Source of the DNA: Cocos nucifera
Taxonomy: Eukaryota; Streptophyta; Magnoliopsida; Arecales; Arecaceae
NCBI GenBank assembly: GCA_006176705.1
Contig: QRFJ01000022.1
Span: forward strand, 3,065,161-3,129,160
Direction of reading: 5' to 3'
DNA length: 64,000 nt
This document shows positions 1-12,100 of the stretch, one piece after another (positions within the stretch are counted from its first letter, which is position 1; each line of letters starts with the position of its first letter). The notes under the pieces were generated by a model. The model was not told where the DNA came from. It did no database searches and worked only from the letters and a program-made list of their open reading frames with translations. The translations under genes were made by a program, and so were the position numbers.

Positions 1-50
1 TCTTCCAAGAAAGCAATACTCAACTTGGGATGATGGCTTGCAACTCTCTA

Positions 51-1675
51 CTAATAGGTCTCGAAGCCGGCATCGAAAGCTTCCCCGATGAACTGCATCT
101 TGATGGTAGAAAATTTCTTGGAAGACTTGAATTCTTCCACCGCTAGGAGCTTAGCCTTCGTCACTTTTTTTCCTCCTCCTTCCTAACCTTGGCGACCTCA
201 GACTCGGCGGCCTTCCTCTTCTTCTTCTCCAAAGCTAGATTGGATTTTACCTTTTCTAGGACACTTTTCATCTCAACCAACTCTTCCTTGGCCTCCACCG
301 AGATCCTTTCTGATTCTTTGAGCGCCTTCTTGAGACGGTCAACCTCGGCTTTATGGTTGAAGGCCTCGACCTTGGTAGCCTCGATATCTTTCTTAGCCTT
401 AATGACTTCGGCCTTATGGTTGGTAGCTGACTCGATAATAATAGACAAAAAGTGGCCCACCTATAAATGGTAAAATTAGCTTCATCATTGTGAAATACTT
501 AAAGCCAACAAATGACAAGCACTTATCTCAAGAAAGGTGAAGATTACTCCCTTCTTCTGCTCCTAGAAGCTCAGCTCGTAAATTCTCTCTATTTCAATGG
601 GTACTAGGCTATCTTTTAGAAGAGTATGGATAACCCTTTAGTTATTGAGAGTAGCAATGTTTCAATCGATATTGTCACCACTTGATTCCCCAGCACCCTT
701 CTATGGCTGAGGTTTCTTGATGATAGACTTCTTCTTCTATTCTCCGCCCCTCTTCCTCCTTTCAGTGGGGGGTGGTGGTTTGACAGTCTTGGATGGTGCA
801 ACCGGAGTTGGTGAGGCCATCCTGACCTCCAGATCAGTGGTTAGAAGGAGAACCGAAGAAGTTGGACTCAAAATAGAGGGCTTCTTTCTTTTTGACGCCT
901 CTCCCGAGCTGGAGCCTTTTCTTTTCCTCATCTGGTGATCCTTCTATAGTAATGCCAACTCCTCAGGCATTATTTCTATAGATCCAAGTAGGCTAAGGTT
1001 AGAAAAAGACAAAGAATCAAAAGAAAGTCAAGTTTATACCTTTGGAATCAACTGGACTTAGGTCGAGGTTGAAAAGAGTTTGATCAGAAAAAAGTTGGAC
1101 CAACGGGGGGATTCTGTATTCCCGTAGGATTTTAGCATTTTTAGAATCTTGTTTTCCTAACTCTAGTGCCTTGGAAACTAATTTTCTTAACTAACCCCAA
1201 TAAGGAAGCCCCCATTCAATGGAGGGATTAGATACGAAAAAATATTGCTCCTTCCAGTCGTGGATGGAAGAAGAAGTATCCTTAATTAGACCTTTGATAC
1301 CACGTACCATCAATTTTTGACGAAAGGATGACATTTAATGGTAAAGAAAGCTCAGAATAAAGATATTATTGGTTGGACCTCAACAAGAAAACAAATGGCA
1401 AAGAATTTCATAATGAAATGGAAGAAATTGAGAACAATAGAGGACAAAGACATGTTGCAAAAATGAAAAAAAGTTCAAGGTTAAAAAGATGGAATGAGCA
1501 ATCTGAGCCTAGCTCGAAAGGCTTTCGAGTACAGCCCAAGTTGACCTAGGGGAAGAGAACAAATTTTGCCATCCGATCCTGGTAGCTCGAGCTCGTACTC
1601 GAGGGGGACCCCAAATCGAGCTTGGATGAAGGATAGGTCATCAAAATTAAAAGCGGAAGCAAGAATTTCGGGCAC
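51..1675 (-). pseudogene. Degenerate antisense ORF (aORF) of a Tat/Retand-type element, with coiled coil
   Basis: Read on the minus strand from 1675, the fragments fall in the expected order. First is an N-terminal block (1675-1481) containing RFGVPLEYELELP and GQLGLYSKAFRARLRL. Next is a segment near 1320-1195 with HDWKEQYFFVSNPSIEWG, then a basic/proline-rich stretch (931-737). A heptad-rich Lys/Glu coiled coil follows (460-161), then a tail with AVEEFKSSKKF and EAFDAGFETY ending at a stop at 51-53. This matches the general plan of the plant gag-like or transposon-protein ORFs found antisense in Tat elements. The parts lie in different frames. One break is visible as a one-base length change in the T7 run near 163-169 that separates the coiled coil from the tail. 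The protein's function is not known. Confidence 0.6.
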
Positions 1676-2130
1676 AAAAGTCGGTCTGACCTCATGTTGG
1701 GTTCAGGACCGACCACTTATTTAAGTTTAGGAGGATTTGGATCAGAAGAATTTTCAGAAGACCAAGAACACTCTGATTCAAGGAAGCCATTTTTGATTAA
1801 GAAAAAATTAGATGAAAATAAACTAAAAATTGAAGAAAATAAGAAGGAAAGTCCTAAAAGATAAAGGAAGAATAGATACTCGAGAGAGAATCCTAAAAAA
1901 AATATAGAGAGAGGAAGATGTCAAAAATGAAAAAAAAAAGGTTAGAATACTAACCTAGGATTGTGGAGAGCTTGATGAGATAGTCGAAATCATGGAAGGA
2001 AGACAAAAAGAGGATGACTTAGATCGAAGGGACATGGAAGAATAAGGGTGACCAGAGTCTGGGAAGATGATTGCAAGAGAAGGACCAAAGAAGAAAGAAA
2101 CCAGAATGAAAAAGAAAGAGAAAAGGGAGG

Positions 2131-2140
2131 CCTTAAATAG
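2131..2140 (-). promoter_or_regulatory. Possible TATA box for the antisense ORF
   Basis: The minus strand reads CTATTTAAGG here, about 455 bp upstream of the first aORF fragment and between that ORF and the LTR. Purine/pyrimidine-biased sequence follows it. This is the place a separate promoter for an antisense ORF would have to sit. The motif is short and the assignment is inference. Confidence 0.3.
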
Positions 2141-2452
2141 CTAACAGAACCCTGAACCACCATGATTCTGAATCGTCACCGCCTTATCTAAGCTTGCCAT
2201 GTATCCAACCCATTATGACTCGCTGATGTCAGGTGGCACAATTGTCACGCTGTACGTGGAGCTCCACACTAAAAGGTCCTTTGAAATTTGAAATCATCTT
2301 GAGCTCTTCAATAATGATGAAACTACTGTACCGACTTGATTTCTCCAAGAAACATTATATCTTGAAGGTAAAAAAATAGGATCGGACTTCGGCTACAGCA
2401 AGTTATAATACTCCCTTCATTTGAACTTTAAACTCGAGCATAGAGGGACAAA

Positions 2453-3333
2453 TATTGAAGAAAAATTGATTTTCGCTGAAGTCCTTGCAAACCAGCTATT
2501 GTCAAGCCTCTCAAGGCACCATCCAGCATTTGACACAATCCAGTCTGAGATATGACCAAGCTAGTCCCCAAGCTTTGATTGATACTAAAAGGTTTATCTC
2601 TGAGCTCAGCACATTCTGACCTTCAATCTAAGCCTGGTGATAGCTTCTTCCAAAATGGTAGTGACTCCTTACTGGTGTCTGACCTTGAGTATCCACTGAG
2701 CTTCCTGACTCCAACCTTCAATCCATGCTATATAATAGTGACTTTGAAGTAGTGGTCCCTATTAGGCTCTGACATTGAACATGATTGAACTTTCAGCTAA
2801 TCTTTCTCAAATTAATTGAAGTAATCTTGACACAGTCCCAACTAAGAAACTTGGTTCTCGTTCAGCTCTTAAGCTTGTTCGATCTTAAATTCTACAATAC
2901 AACTTCAACTTATGAAATCAGTCATTAAGTTCGGTAGCCTTCGACCTTTAAGTATCAATGATAGAAGTAGATATTTTTCATCCATGCCACAACTAGATTA
3001 TAGCTGACCACTATCAGATGGTTACGATCGTCTACTTATCCTCCATAATAGAATTAGAATAATTTAAATGGCCCACTAGTAGTCAGTTATAGTGGTCACT
3101 GTTAATTTGTTACAGCTCCATCTATAAATAGGATTTTTCAGATACATTTTCTTCTTCTAATTATCTAATTTTTGAGTACTTCATTCTTATTCATAGATTT
3201 CTGACTTAATCGTTGAAAGGTCTACACCGGAGCCACCCATCTTTGGCTAGGACTATATTTTATAGGTCCTATCGGTAAGATCCTAGACGTCCACTCCAGC
3301 ATCTCTGGCGACCATTCGATTTCTATACCAACA
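2453..3333 (+). repeat. 3' LTR of the Tat/Retand-like element
   Basis: The start is placed after a purine-rich tract (GAGCATAGAGGGACA) at the TATTGAAG where a TG would be expected. The end is placed at ACCAACA (3327-3333), the same terminus as the young element at 39767-45052. A TATAAATA at 3123-3130 is followed by about 200 bp including CGGAGCCACC, which parallels the leader of the other LTRs in this window. The partner LTR is off the left edge, so boundaries are approximate. Confidence 0.6.
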
Positions 3334-4900
3334 ATATCTTAAAAGCTGTCAATCATTTTTTTTGTATGGAAGATATAACCCAAACCTCTCTTAGAAAGAA
3401 CTTTGCTTTGTTTTGGCTCTTCCATCCATCACTTATATTTGACATGGTGCATGCCCCTCATCATTTTCGTGTTATCTTTCGAATATTACCAGCTCCATTA
3501 ATTAGTATGGTCGTATTGGCTAGGATGATTTCAATTTAATTATAAAATTATATTTTAACTCTTTAATTTTATTCATATTTTATGTATGCTTTCCTCAGTT
3601 TAAAAAAAAAATTTAGCTAGATTCTTTATATTAAAAAAAAGATCCATGCAAATCTTAAAATATAATATGCTTTTAACATCTATCCCTATTAATAATACAA
3701 AAAACATCCATCCATCCATCCCTGCTAATAAAAAAATAGGGATCCACCTAAATCTAGAAAGGGCTAAAATTTATAATAAGATTTTAGCATCTAAAGTAAG
3801 GAGAGAGGAAAAGCAGAAATAAGACATCTCTACTACATTGGTTGTCACCAACTTTTGACTTACCAATATTTTTAGACTCCAACACTCCTTGGACTTCAAC
3901 ACCTCCACCTACCTCCATCTTCATACTGCTATGATTGTCTGAGCGCTATCCATTTATACTTTTTTCCCCTACAATTTCCTTATATGCACCAATATCTTCT
4001 TTCTCTACATGTTTGCTCTCCATGTCTTTCCTTCGCTGCTTGCCTCTAAAGATGAAGATGCAAATGTACCAAGACTGTATGTTTCTTTGTTATGTATATG
4101 GTGACTTTTGCATTAAAAATCTAAAATTTTTGGGAATCCATGCACTAATGCGCTTTTTTAATTGTCGAGTGGTCAAAGTTACCACGACACAAAGTTGCAA
4201 CATCTTTTATCTTTTTCCTTATGGTTTCTTCTTCTTACACACCCTTAATTTTAGAGTTTTAAATAATAGAATGGGGATCAAGAACATCTTTTTGGTCCTT
4301 ATATAATGTCAAATTGATTTTGAAGGAGTCAAAATATATGATGTTCAATATTTTAGTCAAAGCTCAACATTGCTATTTTATATGAAAATCATTTTGTTGA
4401 AATAGGATGATAACATAATTATAAATTTTATTTTAAAAATACATGAATGTAAGAATCTTTTTTTTTCTTTTTAATTAATTCGAGTATATCAAAGTCACAT
4501 AATTTAGTTTGATATTGGATTTTAACAATATCTATCTATCCATACCTGTCTTTTGTTAATTAAATTCCTGATAGAAGGAATACATCATACAGACATTATT
4601 ACCTAAATGAGAATGTAAAATATGTGATCATATATTTTATGCTCAAGATAGGAAGGAAAGCCTTGTGGAAAAAAAAAAATTTACAATCTTCATTCAGTGA
4701 GACCCGATTTACACCAAGATGTATTAATCAAGCCTAAATTGCAATATGCCATGTAAAACTAGCAACGCCAAACAAGAGTTATCATCGCCTCTCTGATTCT
4801 TTTATTGCTCAAGAGAGCTCAAGCTTGTTTTGCTTGAGGATTTGCATTCATATTCCACTAAATTTCGCTGCCTGTTTGATTTATAAAATGTATTAGGCTA
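3334..4900. other. AT-rich intergenic DNA
   Basis: No gene is supported. The longest plus-strand ORF (3935-4306) has an ordinary noncoding composition and no recognisable motif. Homopolymer A/T runs are frequent. Confidence 0.5.
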
Positions 4901-4918
4901 GTCGCCATTCATGGCATT

Positions 4919-5005
4919 TTTATTTTGATTGAGCATTTTTAAAATTTTGGAGGCATATATATATATATATATATTATTTTGATTGAGCATTTTTAAAATT
5001 TTGGA

Positions 5006-5047
<42 letters not shown>
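4919..5047. repeat. Tandem duplication of about 55 bp ending in (AT)n
   Basis: The stretch TTATTTTGATTGAGCATTTT followed by TAAAATTTTGGAGGCATAT is present twice in direct tandem, and each copy ends in an (AT)n run. The second run, about 5009-5047, is longer. Slippage or unequal exchange at the AT tract is the likely origin. Confidence 0.85.
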
Positions 5048-5049
<2 letters not shown>

Positions 5050-5412
5050 CAGACTAGAATCATGTCGATCGAATTTGAACTTAGATCTAGTCATATCAAA
5101 ACTATATAATAGAAGTCCTACATCAATAATTTAAACTGTTGAATATGATTTACTATCTTAAAACTACTTGCACATAAAAATTTATATGATTTAGAAACTC
5201 TTAGCCTATACATCAAGTAGTTAAAAATTAAATAGTCTAAATAAAATTAAATTATATATATATTTTTAATCATTTAATATATAGGTCACGGATCTTAAAA
5301 TTATATAATTTTTTTGTATGCAATTAGTTTTGAGATAGTAAATTATATTCGATGATTTGGATTATCGATGTAGAACTCTTATTGACTAGTTTGATTTGAT
5401 CAGATTTGAGCC

Positions 5413-5758
<346 letters not shown>

Positions 5759-6323
5759 CAGCATCCTATAGAAATGTATAAACGTTAGTAATTATGAAGG
5801 AGGTTGAAACCTTGTACTCATGAGCCGTACTGTAAATTTTGTTTTTTTGGGGGTGGGGGGTGTGGAGCTTTTGAGAATAGAGAGGAGGTTAAATCTCACC
5901 AAACGGACCTAGTATCGGAGGGACCATTGATTATCACCCTCTAATGATCTGGAAGTGCCGGATCCTTATATTTCCCGGTACATATCGGGTTATATTATCA
6001 TAATAATTGCCAGTTTCCTTAATATGCTATCTCATAATGCTATCATTGCATGACAATATGAAGCAACTGCCATTCTTCTATCATTTTGTACCGCAATATG
6101 CGAAAAGTAGCTGTCTTGATGTGACTATAAAAATGCTCCATTATGGATACAAAACACAGAAATAAGTTCTTTATATGTTGAAGTAAAACTGTGTATATTC
6201 CTTCCCAGATCTTGCGGTGGCTACAGTCTCACATATTCGGACATCCACTTTATAATATGTAGCAACCGGCTATATTGCTCCATCATACACGTGCACTTCA
6301 TTGTCATATCTAGTCCAAGGATT

Positions 6324-6343
6324 TTTTTTTTTTTTTTTTTTCA
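6324..6343. repeat. Poly(T) tract
   Basis: An uninterrupted run of about 20 T. It might be the A tail of a minus-strand retroposon, but no recognisable body or target duplication was seen. Confidence 0.6.
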
Positions 6344-7340
6344 TTTTTTTCCCCTTTTATAAAGAAAAACTTGTTCATGGGACATAAAATTTAATCTTGA
6401 TGAACGCTAATTCAGCTCCATCCAAAGCAGCTGTTGTTGCTTCCACGCCTCTTCCCTTGTTCCATTCATGATTCATTAGCAGGTATTTGTCACAAACACA
6501 AACACAAACACACTTTTGTTTGACAAGGACAGTGACCCCTATACCTTTGACTCATTCATTCCAGTTATTGTATTGGTGCTCACGGGAGCAACGTTATAGC
6601 TCCAACCCGACGACCGTGCAAAGGCGGCTAGTTCTTGCAAGATCATTAAAATTTGTTAAGAGACATTAGATTGAATTCACCTAGGCATGTCACAGGCTAC
6701 ATGCCCCGTGGAAGAGAACGGAGAGTTGGGTTGACACCGACCGGCTCTCACGATACATGATCAAAACCCGCCAAGCTGATATATACGGATATACGGGTTA
6801 GGTCAAGTCGATTAATGTAGGCCAGTTTAATCTCAAGTGTATACATCAAACTTGGAATCAGTTAAATCACTACGAGCCATCCATTTCGTTCAGCTGGAGT
6901 TCTTACCGGGGAAAATATTAGAAAGTGTTGCTCCTTAATCTCCTAGTCTGAAGTCGGCTGTCAAGAAATTTGTGGCTGAAGGAATATTATTGGTGGAGCT
7001 TCATCTGAACTTCTACAAAAAAATTTTTACCGAAATATTTTTCGATGAAAATCCTTCGATGCCCAAGTTAGAAGACTGAAAAACAACCAAAGAAGAAAGC
7101 ATCGAATTAAATGCGTATCTGAAGGATCCTGAAGAGAGAAATTAGAGCCATATGCATTTTGAACTCTAACAATCTTTCGAATTTGTCGCTTCAGATTAAT
7201 TTAGAAGGTATTTTATCTTTTCTAAAAGATGGGATTGTGAGGGACTCTTATGTAATTTGAACTTTTCTAATTTAGAAAGAGCACGAATCTGGTAAATGAT
7301 GATTCCTCGAAAATGGACGACTAATAATAGATCGTTCGGA

Positions 7341-7366
7341 TATTGGTCGGCTAGAACCGACCAATA
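7341..7366. repeat. Perfect 10-bp inverted repeat
   Basis: TATTGGTCGG and CCGACCAATA form a perfect dyad with a 6-bp spacer (CTAGAA). The surrounding 7270-7560 segment is rich in GATCGAT-like words and repeats the GGTCGG motif. It may be the remnant of a DNA transposon, but no terminal repeats were found. Confidence 0.6.
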
Positions 7367-7892
7367 TTACATAGATCGAATATAAATTATTTTTTCTGAT
7401 CAATATTGATAAGTTTTTTGGCGATAAATCGATCGAATACGGTCTATAGCGATCCATTAGTGAACCAACATCCTATTGTAGAGGTCGGTCATATATAATC
7501 GGCCTATTTTAATAGATCGATATAGACCAAAAAATGTTAGATCGAAGATGAGCTACAGTCAACCAATATGTTTTATAAAATAGCATCCAGAAAAAAACCT
7601 CAGTAAATCATCGTTAGGTAAGAAGTTCTTAAAAATCATTCCATTAAAATCGATCTATAATAAATCATGAGTAAATAAATAATTTTTTTTATTAAATTTT
7701 AGTACGAGACCATGAGTTATAGCCATTTCATAACAACAGAAAGGTTAAAGCCGCAACGCTAACCAGTGTAGTCTGGAACGCTAAGCTGTGTCCACGTGGT
7801 CTAGCCCGAGATGCTGGAAGTTAATTTTGTTCGTATCTTTGATGATCTGGATTCCAGGACGGAAGGTTCACACGAAACGCTAAAAAAGAACA

Positions 7893-7896
7893 ATAA

Positions 7897-7933
<37 letters not shown>
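7893..7933. repeat. (AAT)n microsatellite
   Basis: About 13 consecutive AAT/ATA units in the upstream region of the GW2-like gene, roughly 1.2 kb before the start codon. Confidence 0.9.
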
Positions 7934-7935
<2 letters not shown>

Positions 7936-8429
7936 CAATCGTTATACCGGGTCAACTTATCCAGGTCCTCTCACCGGGTAGTGACTCCCGGTAACCGGTT
8001 ACTCGCGCCGCCGAAGACCGACCCGATTTGCTCCCCGCGTTACTTCACCGTCGGCGTGATTGGAGGGGCTCTTTTAAGCGGTCCGAAACGATCACCAAAT
8101 CAACGGCAGGGAAACCCCGGAATCCGAAACCGAGGGCCCACCGCGACCCACAGAACGCAGCAGCACAAAATCATACGCTCGTATTTCCTCAATCCCCCGG
8201 GAGTACGCTGATCTCTCCTCCTTTCTCCATCCCCGCTTTAATAAAGCGCAGCGGGCTTAGCGGACGGGGAGGTGAGTGTATCGAGAGAGACGGACAAAGA
8301 AGGGAAGGGAACGGGAGACCGGATCATGCAAAAGGCTTCGGTTGGCGTAGCACAACCACACTAAACACTCAATAAAAAAACCAAAAGAAAGAACCCGAAG
8401 GAGTGATGTAAGATAGCACAGATAGAGAG

Positions 8430-9150
8430 AGAACAGGGAAAGTTCTGCAAATCTCTGTCTTCGGCCCCTCTCTCTCTCTCTCCGCCTCCCAATCATTCCC
8501 CGCGATCTTTCTCGAGCTTCCCAGCGCTCTCGTACGGAATCGCACTCCCACCGGACGTCTGGCTCTCTTCTCCTTCCCCCACGTCTCCAAGGCATCGTCC
8601 TCCTTCCTGATCTCTCTCTTCTTTCTCTCAGTTAGCGAAGAGGTATTTAAAGAGAGAAGAGAAGGTGGGGTTGTTCGTTGATTCGTTGGCCATCGATTGG
8701 ATTCTCTGTTGCGAGATTTTTGGATGGCTTTGACGGTGCTTGATGGACGGGGAGAGGGATTTAGGGTTTATTGACCTCGGATATTGGTGCTTTTTGTGGC
8801 TTGTATATTATTGGTGTGCGTGTTTTGGAGGGGAGGGTGGTCAGAGTGGGGCAGTGACGGCGATACGGCCTGTGGGAGCGAGAGCAAGGGATGGAACAGC
8901 TGCTTGCTGTGATCTGGAGTAGGGATTAGGGTTGGTGGTATTGGATGGTTTGATACCATTCGTGGTGGTGAAGGCGGATATTGGGGTAATCTGCGAGGAA
9001 AATTAGAATACTAAATTTCTTTTTTCTGTTTAGCTATAATCCTCGTATTGGAGATATAAGAAATTGTCGGATAAGGAAGAAAAGGATTTATTTTTTTTAT
9101 AAAAGTTTTCCCCCCTCTTCTTTCAATCTCTGTAGTTGTTCGTGAGTTTG
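8430..9150 (+). promoter_or_regulatory. 5' leader/promoter region of the GW2-like gene, with uORFs
   Basis: Composition changes here from AT-rich to GC-rich with a CT dinucleotide tract near 8465-8480, as is common in plant 5' leaders. A short ORF starts at ATG 8724 and stops at 8774 (16 codons plus stop); another ATG at 8743 opens a 60-codon frame to 8922. Either would be an upstream ORF if the transcript begins before 8724 and this DNA is not spliced out. No unambiguous TATA box was seen (GTATTTAAAG near 8643 is a weak candidate). The transcription start and any leader intron cannot be fixed from sequence alone. Confidence 0.4.
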
Positions 9151-12100
9151 ATGGGGAATAAGATAGGTAGGAGGAGGCAGGTGGTGGATGAGAAGTACAC
9201 GAGACCGCAGGGCCTGTACCAGCACAGGGACATCGATCACAAGAAGCTAAGGAAGCTCATTCTTGACTCCAAGCTGGCGCCTTGCTTCCCTGGGAACGAG
9301 GAATGCAGCCTGGATCTCGAGGAGTGTCCCATCTGCTTTCTGGTCTGAATCCTTTCTGTCCTTTTTTTTTGTGTCACTTACCTTCAGCAATTTTAGTTCT
9401 GCGAGCTTCATCAACTTAGGAGTGGATTGGATTCCTTTTTTTGCTCTTAATATTATTTTTCATGTATGATTGCATTTGTGATATTGTAATAATTTTTTCT
9501 TTTATCTTTTTAATGTTTATAGTATTATCCGAGTCTTAATCGGTCGAGATGTTGCTTGAAAGGCATATGTACAGGTATTGTCCGCATGGCAATCTAACTT
9601 CGATGTGGAAGAACTTTTTTCTTGGGGATCATTTCGTCGTATTTAATTTCTCACCTTGAATTGGTTGGTTTTGCAGAATGTTTTCTTCAGATGAAACCAC
9701 CTCATTCTACTCGACCTACCCAGTATCCTTCATCGTTTGTTCTGATTTCTGAGCATGCTAGTTTCGATTCTCAAAAAGGATTATCTCTTAACTAGTAAGA
9801 TGCCCCTTCTGCAAAACTCCAAACTATGCTGTGGAATATCGTGGCATGAAGACAAAGGAGGAAAAGGGCATGGAACAAGTCGTAAGTTTTGCGCAATTAT
9901 TCACCTGTCCTCATTCTTGGTATCCATGAATGTGGTCTTGCTGGGACTGGGACTGGACTTAAACATTTGGATTTCTTTTTTTGTGCAGGAAGAACAGAGG
10001 GTAATAGAAGCGCAAATAAGGATGCGGCAGCAAGAACTTCAGGATGAAGCAGAAAGAATGAAGAAGAGACAGGATGTAAGTATGTCGAGCAGAAGAATGA
10101 CTTCAGCAGAAGTTGAACATCGGGATATGTGTAGCACCTCACTTTCAGGTCTTCATTGCATTATGCACGTGGCTTGACTTATCCATTATCTTTTCTGCTT
10201 TTGTTTAGTTAATCATAAATGTAAATAATTGATTTGCATCAATCACTCTACAGTTCCATACTTTACATGCACAGCACTAGGTAATGAGTCTGTTTCATCT
10301 CAAGCCTCATGCTCTGCACCAGCAAGCACCAGGCCTTCACACTCAAGGCAGAATCGGTATGATATGATGCAATTTCATTATCGTTTTGAATTTTCTATAA
10401 TTTGTAGTGTTGTTTGGTTGACTGTTTAGTAAAAATTGTCTTTTAATATCGACATATGGTAGAACTATTGTCCTCTTCTTAAAAGGTATGGAACCATAAC
10501 ATTATAACAATGATGATTCTACTAATCTCACATTTCACATTATCTGGCATATATGTTTTGGTCCCAGAAAATTACTCTTCTAAACAACCATCTATGTTGA
10601 TTTTGCTATTGTGAACTGAAACAATTTATTTGTCCTGTCATTCAAAATTTCTCTATATTTGCTGCATTAAAGATGAAGACTTCCATATATCAAACCTTGC
10701 CTCCTTGCATTGTAGCCTAGATGTTGACTCTTTCCATGTGTAGATGTCTTGAATGATTCCTTCCCAGTTTATGGGCTTAAAATGGTGTAATCAATAAGGT
10801 TTGTGCCCTTTCACAAACTAGTCCTCTCAGACTATTGAAGGCCCACCTTTCGCCCAAATTTCCCCTTTCAAGTATTTGATCTGACTCATGGAAGCTGATC
10901 CACTGAGGTGCCCCCCCCACCCAAACCACACACAACAAAAAAAAGGAAAAAAAAGAAATTCATATTTTAATTCATTAAACAAATGTCACAATATCATATT
11001 GCTGGTTGGTTGCTAAGTTTAGGTTAACAAATGGATGCAAAATTCTTATAAATTCAAAAAAGAATTTGATATTAGCCATCATCCAAATCCCTTATCAATA
11101 ATATGATAGGACAAGGAGTCAAGGACAGTCCACACAAAAAAATGTTTCTATAAGAACAAAGATACATATTACAAGAAAAGAAAAAAGAAAAAAAAAACAA
11201 AAACAAAAACAGAGGTAACTTTACTTCAAAATGAAGTGGCCACCTTGGACTACGAATGACATCAAACTGGATGTTCTACCAATTTCTGTCCATTAATGTT
11301 CACTGATTTCGAGGCGGAAAAATCAATCCATATTTGCCACCAAATTGCATATGAAAATTTGTGTCAGAACAAGCCTTCTTGTCACTAATGTATTTGCACC
11401 ATGCTCACTTTGGTGGTAGCAAGATTAGCTTTATCAGGTCAGGAGACCTGGTGAAGCACAATGATCAAACCTTCTTAAGCAAGCTACTTATGATTCACTA
11501 GAAGAAACTTGTAACCAATTTTTTTTTTTTTTTTAAACTTTTATTCTTTTCTTACAACCTAGCTTTGTCTGATTCTTAAAAATAGCCAGTAAGAATATAG
11601 AGATTAGGCCTCTTAAGTTTCCTTAAGGAATCTCTTGAAAGTGGGATTGCCCTTCCCACCTCCAAGTCCATGGTTTAATTATTCCTCAGCCTTAGATATG
11701 GATTAAATCAAATCGCAATGAACCTAAAAAACAAGAGAGCTAGTGTAATTGCCAAAATGAACTATCAAGCAAAAGTTAGCTCTATTATCCCTAATTATTA
11801 GTCCTAGCATCATAATCAATGTCAGCTGTATCAACTGGTGTTGACTGTACGGTATCATACCAGTAAGGTATTGGTTTGGTACAGTACTGAGGTTCGTTAG
11901 ATATATGAGTTGAACCAGCCCAAACTGAGTGGGACCACCCTGTACTGCTTGAACTAGTGTGCGCACCATACCATAAATCTTAGTTTCCGGCAGCATCATT
12001 ATAAAAAGTGAGAAAAACGGGGCTAAGAGCTATCTCGATATAAAGTGTATACTGCAATGCACCATTTGTACAGTACCAAATTAGTAATGTACCAATATGG

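Larger units (their letters stand above)
1..3333 (+). mobile_element. 3' part of a Tat/Retand-like Ty3/Gypsy LTR retrotransposon
   Basis: The left edge of the window holds the end of a plus-strand LTR element. A 3' LTR (about 2453-3333) has a plus-strand TATA box, while the coding remnants between 51 and 1675 all read on the minus strand. An extra ORF lying antisense between pol and the 3' LTR is a known hallmark of the Tat lineage (Retand/Ogre clade), which explains the opposite polarity. The pol genes and 5' LTR would lie left of base 1. The antisense ORF is broken by frameshifts, so this copy is decayed. The lineage is inferred from architecture, not from pol. Confidence 0.7.
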
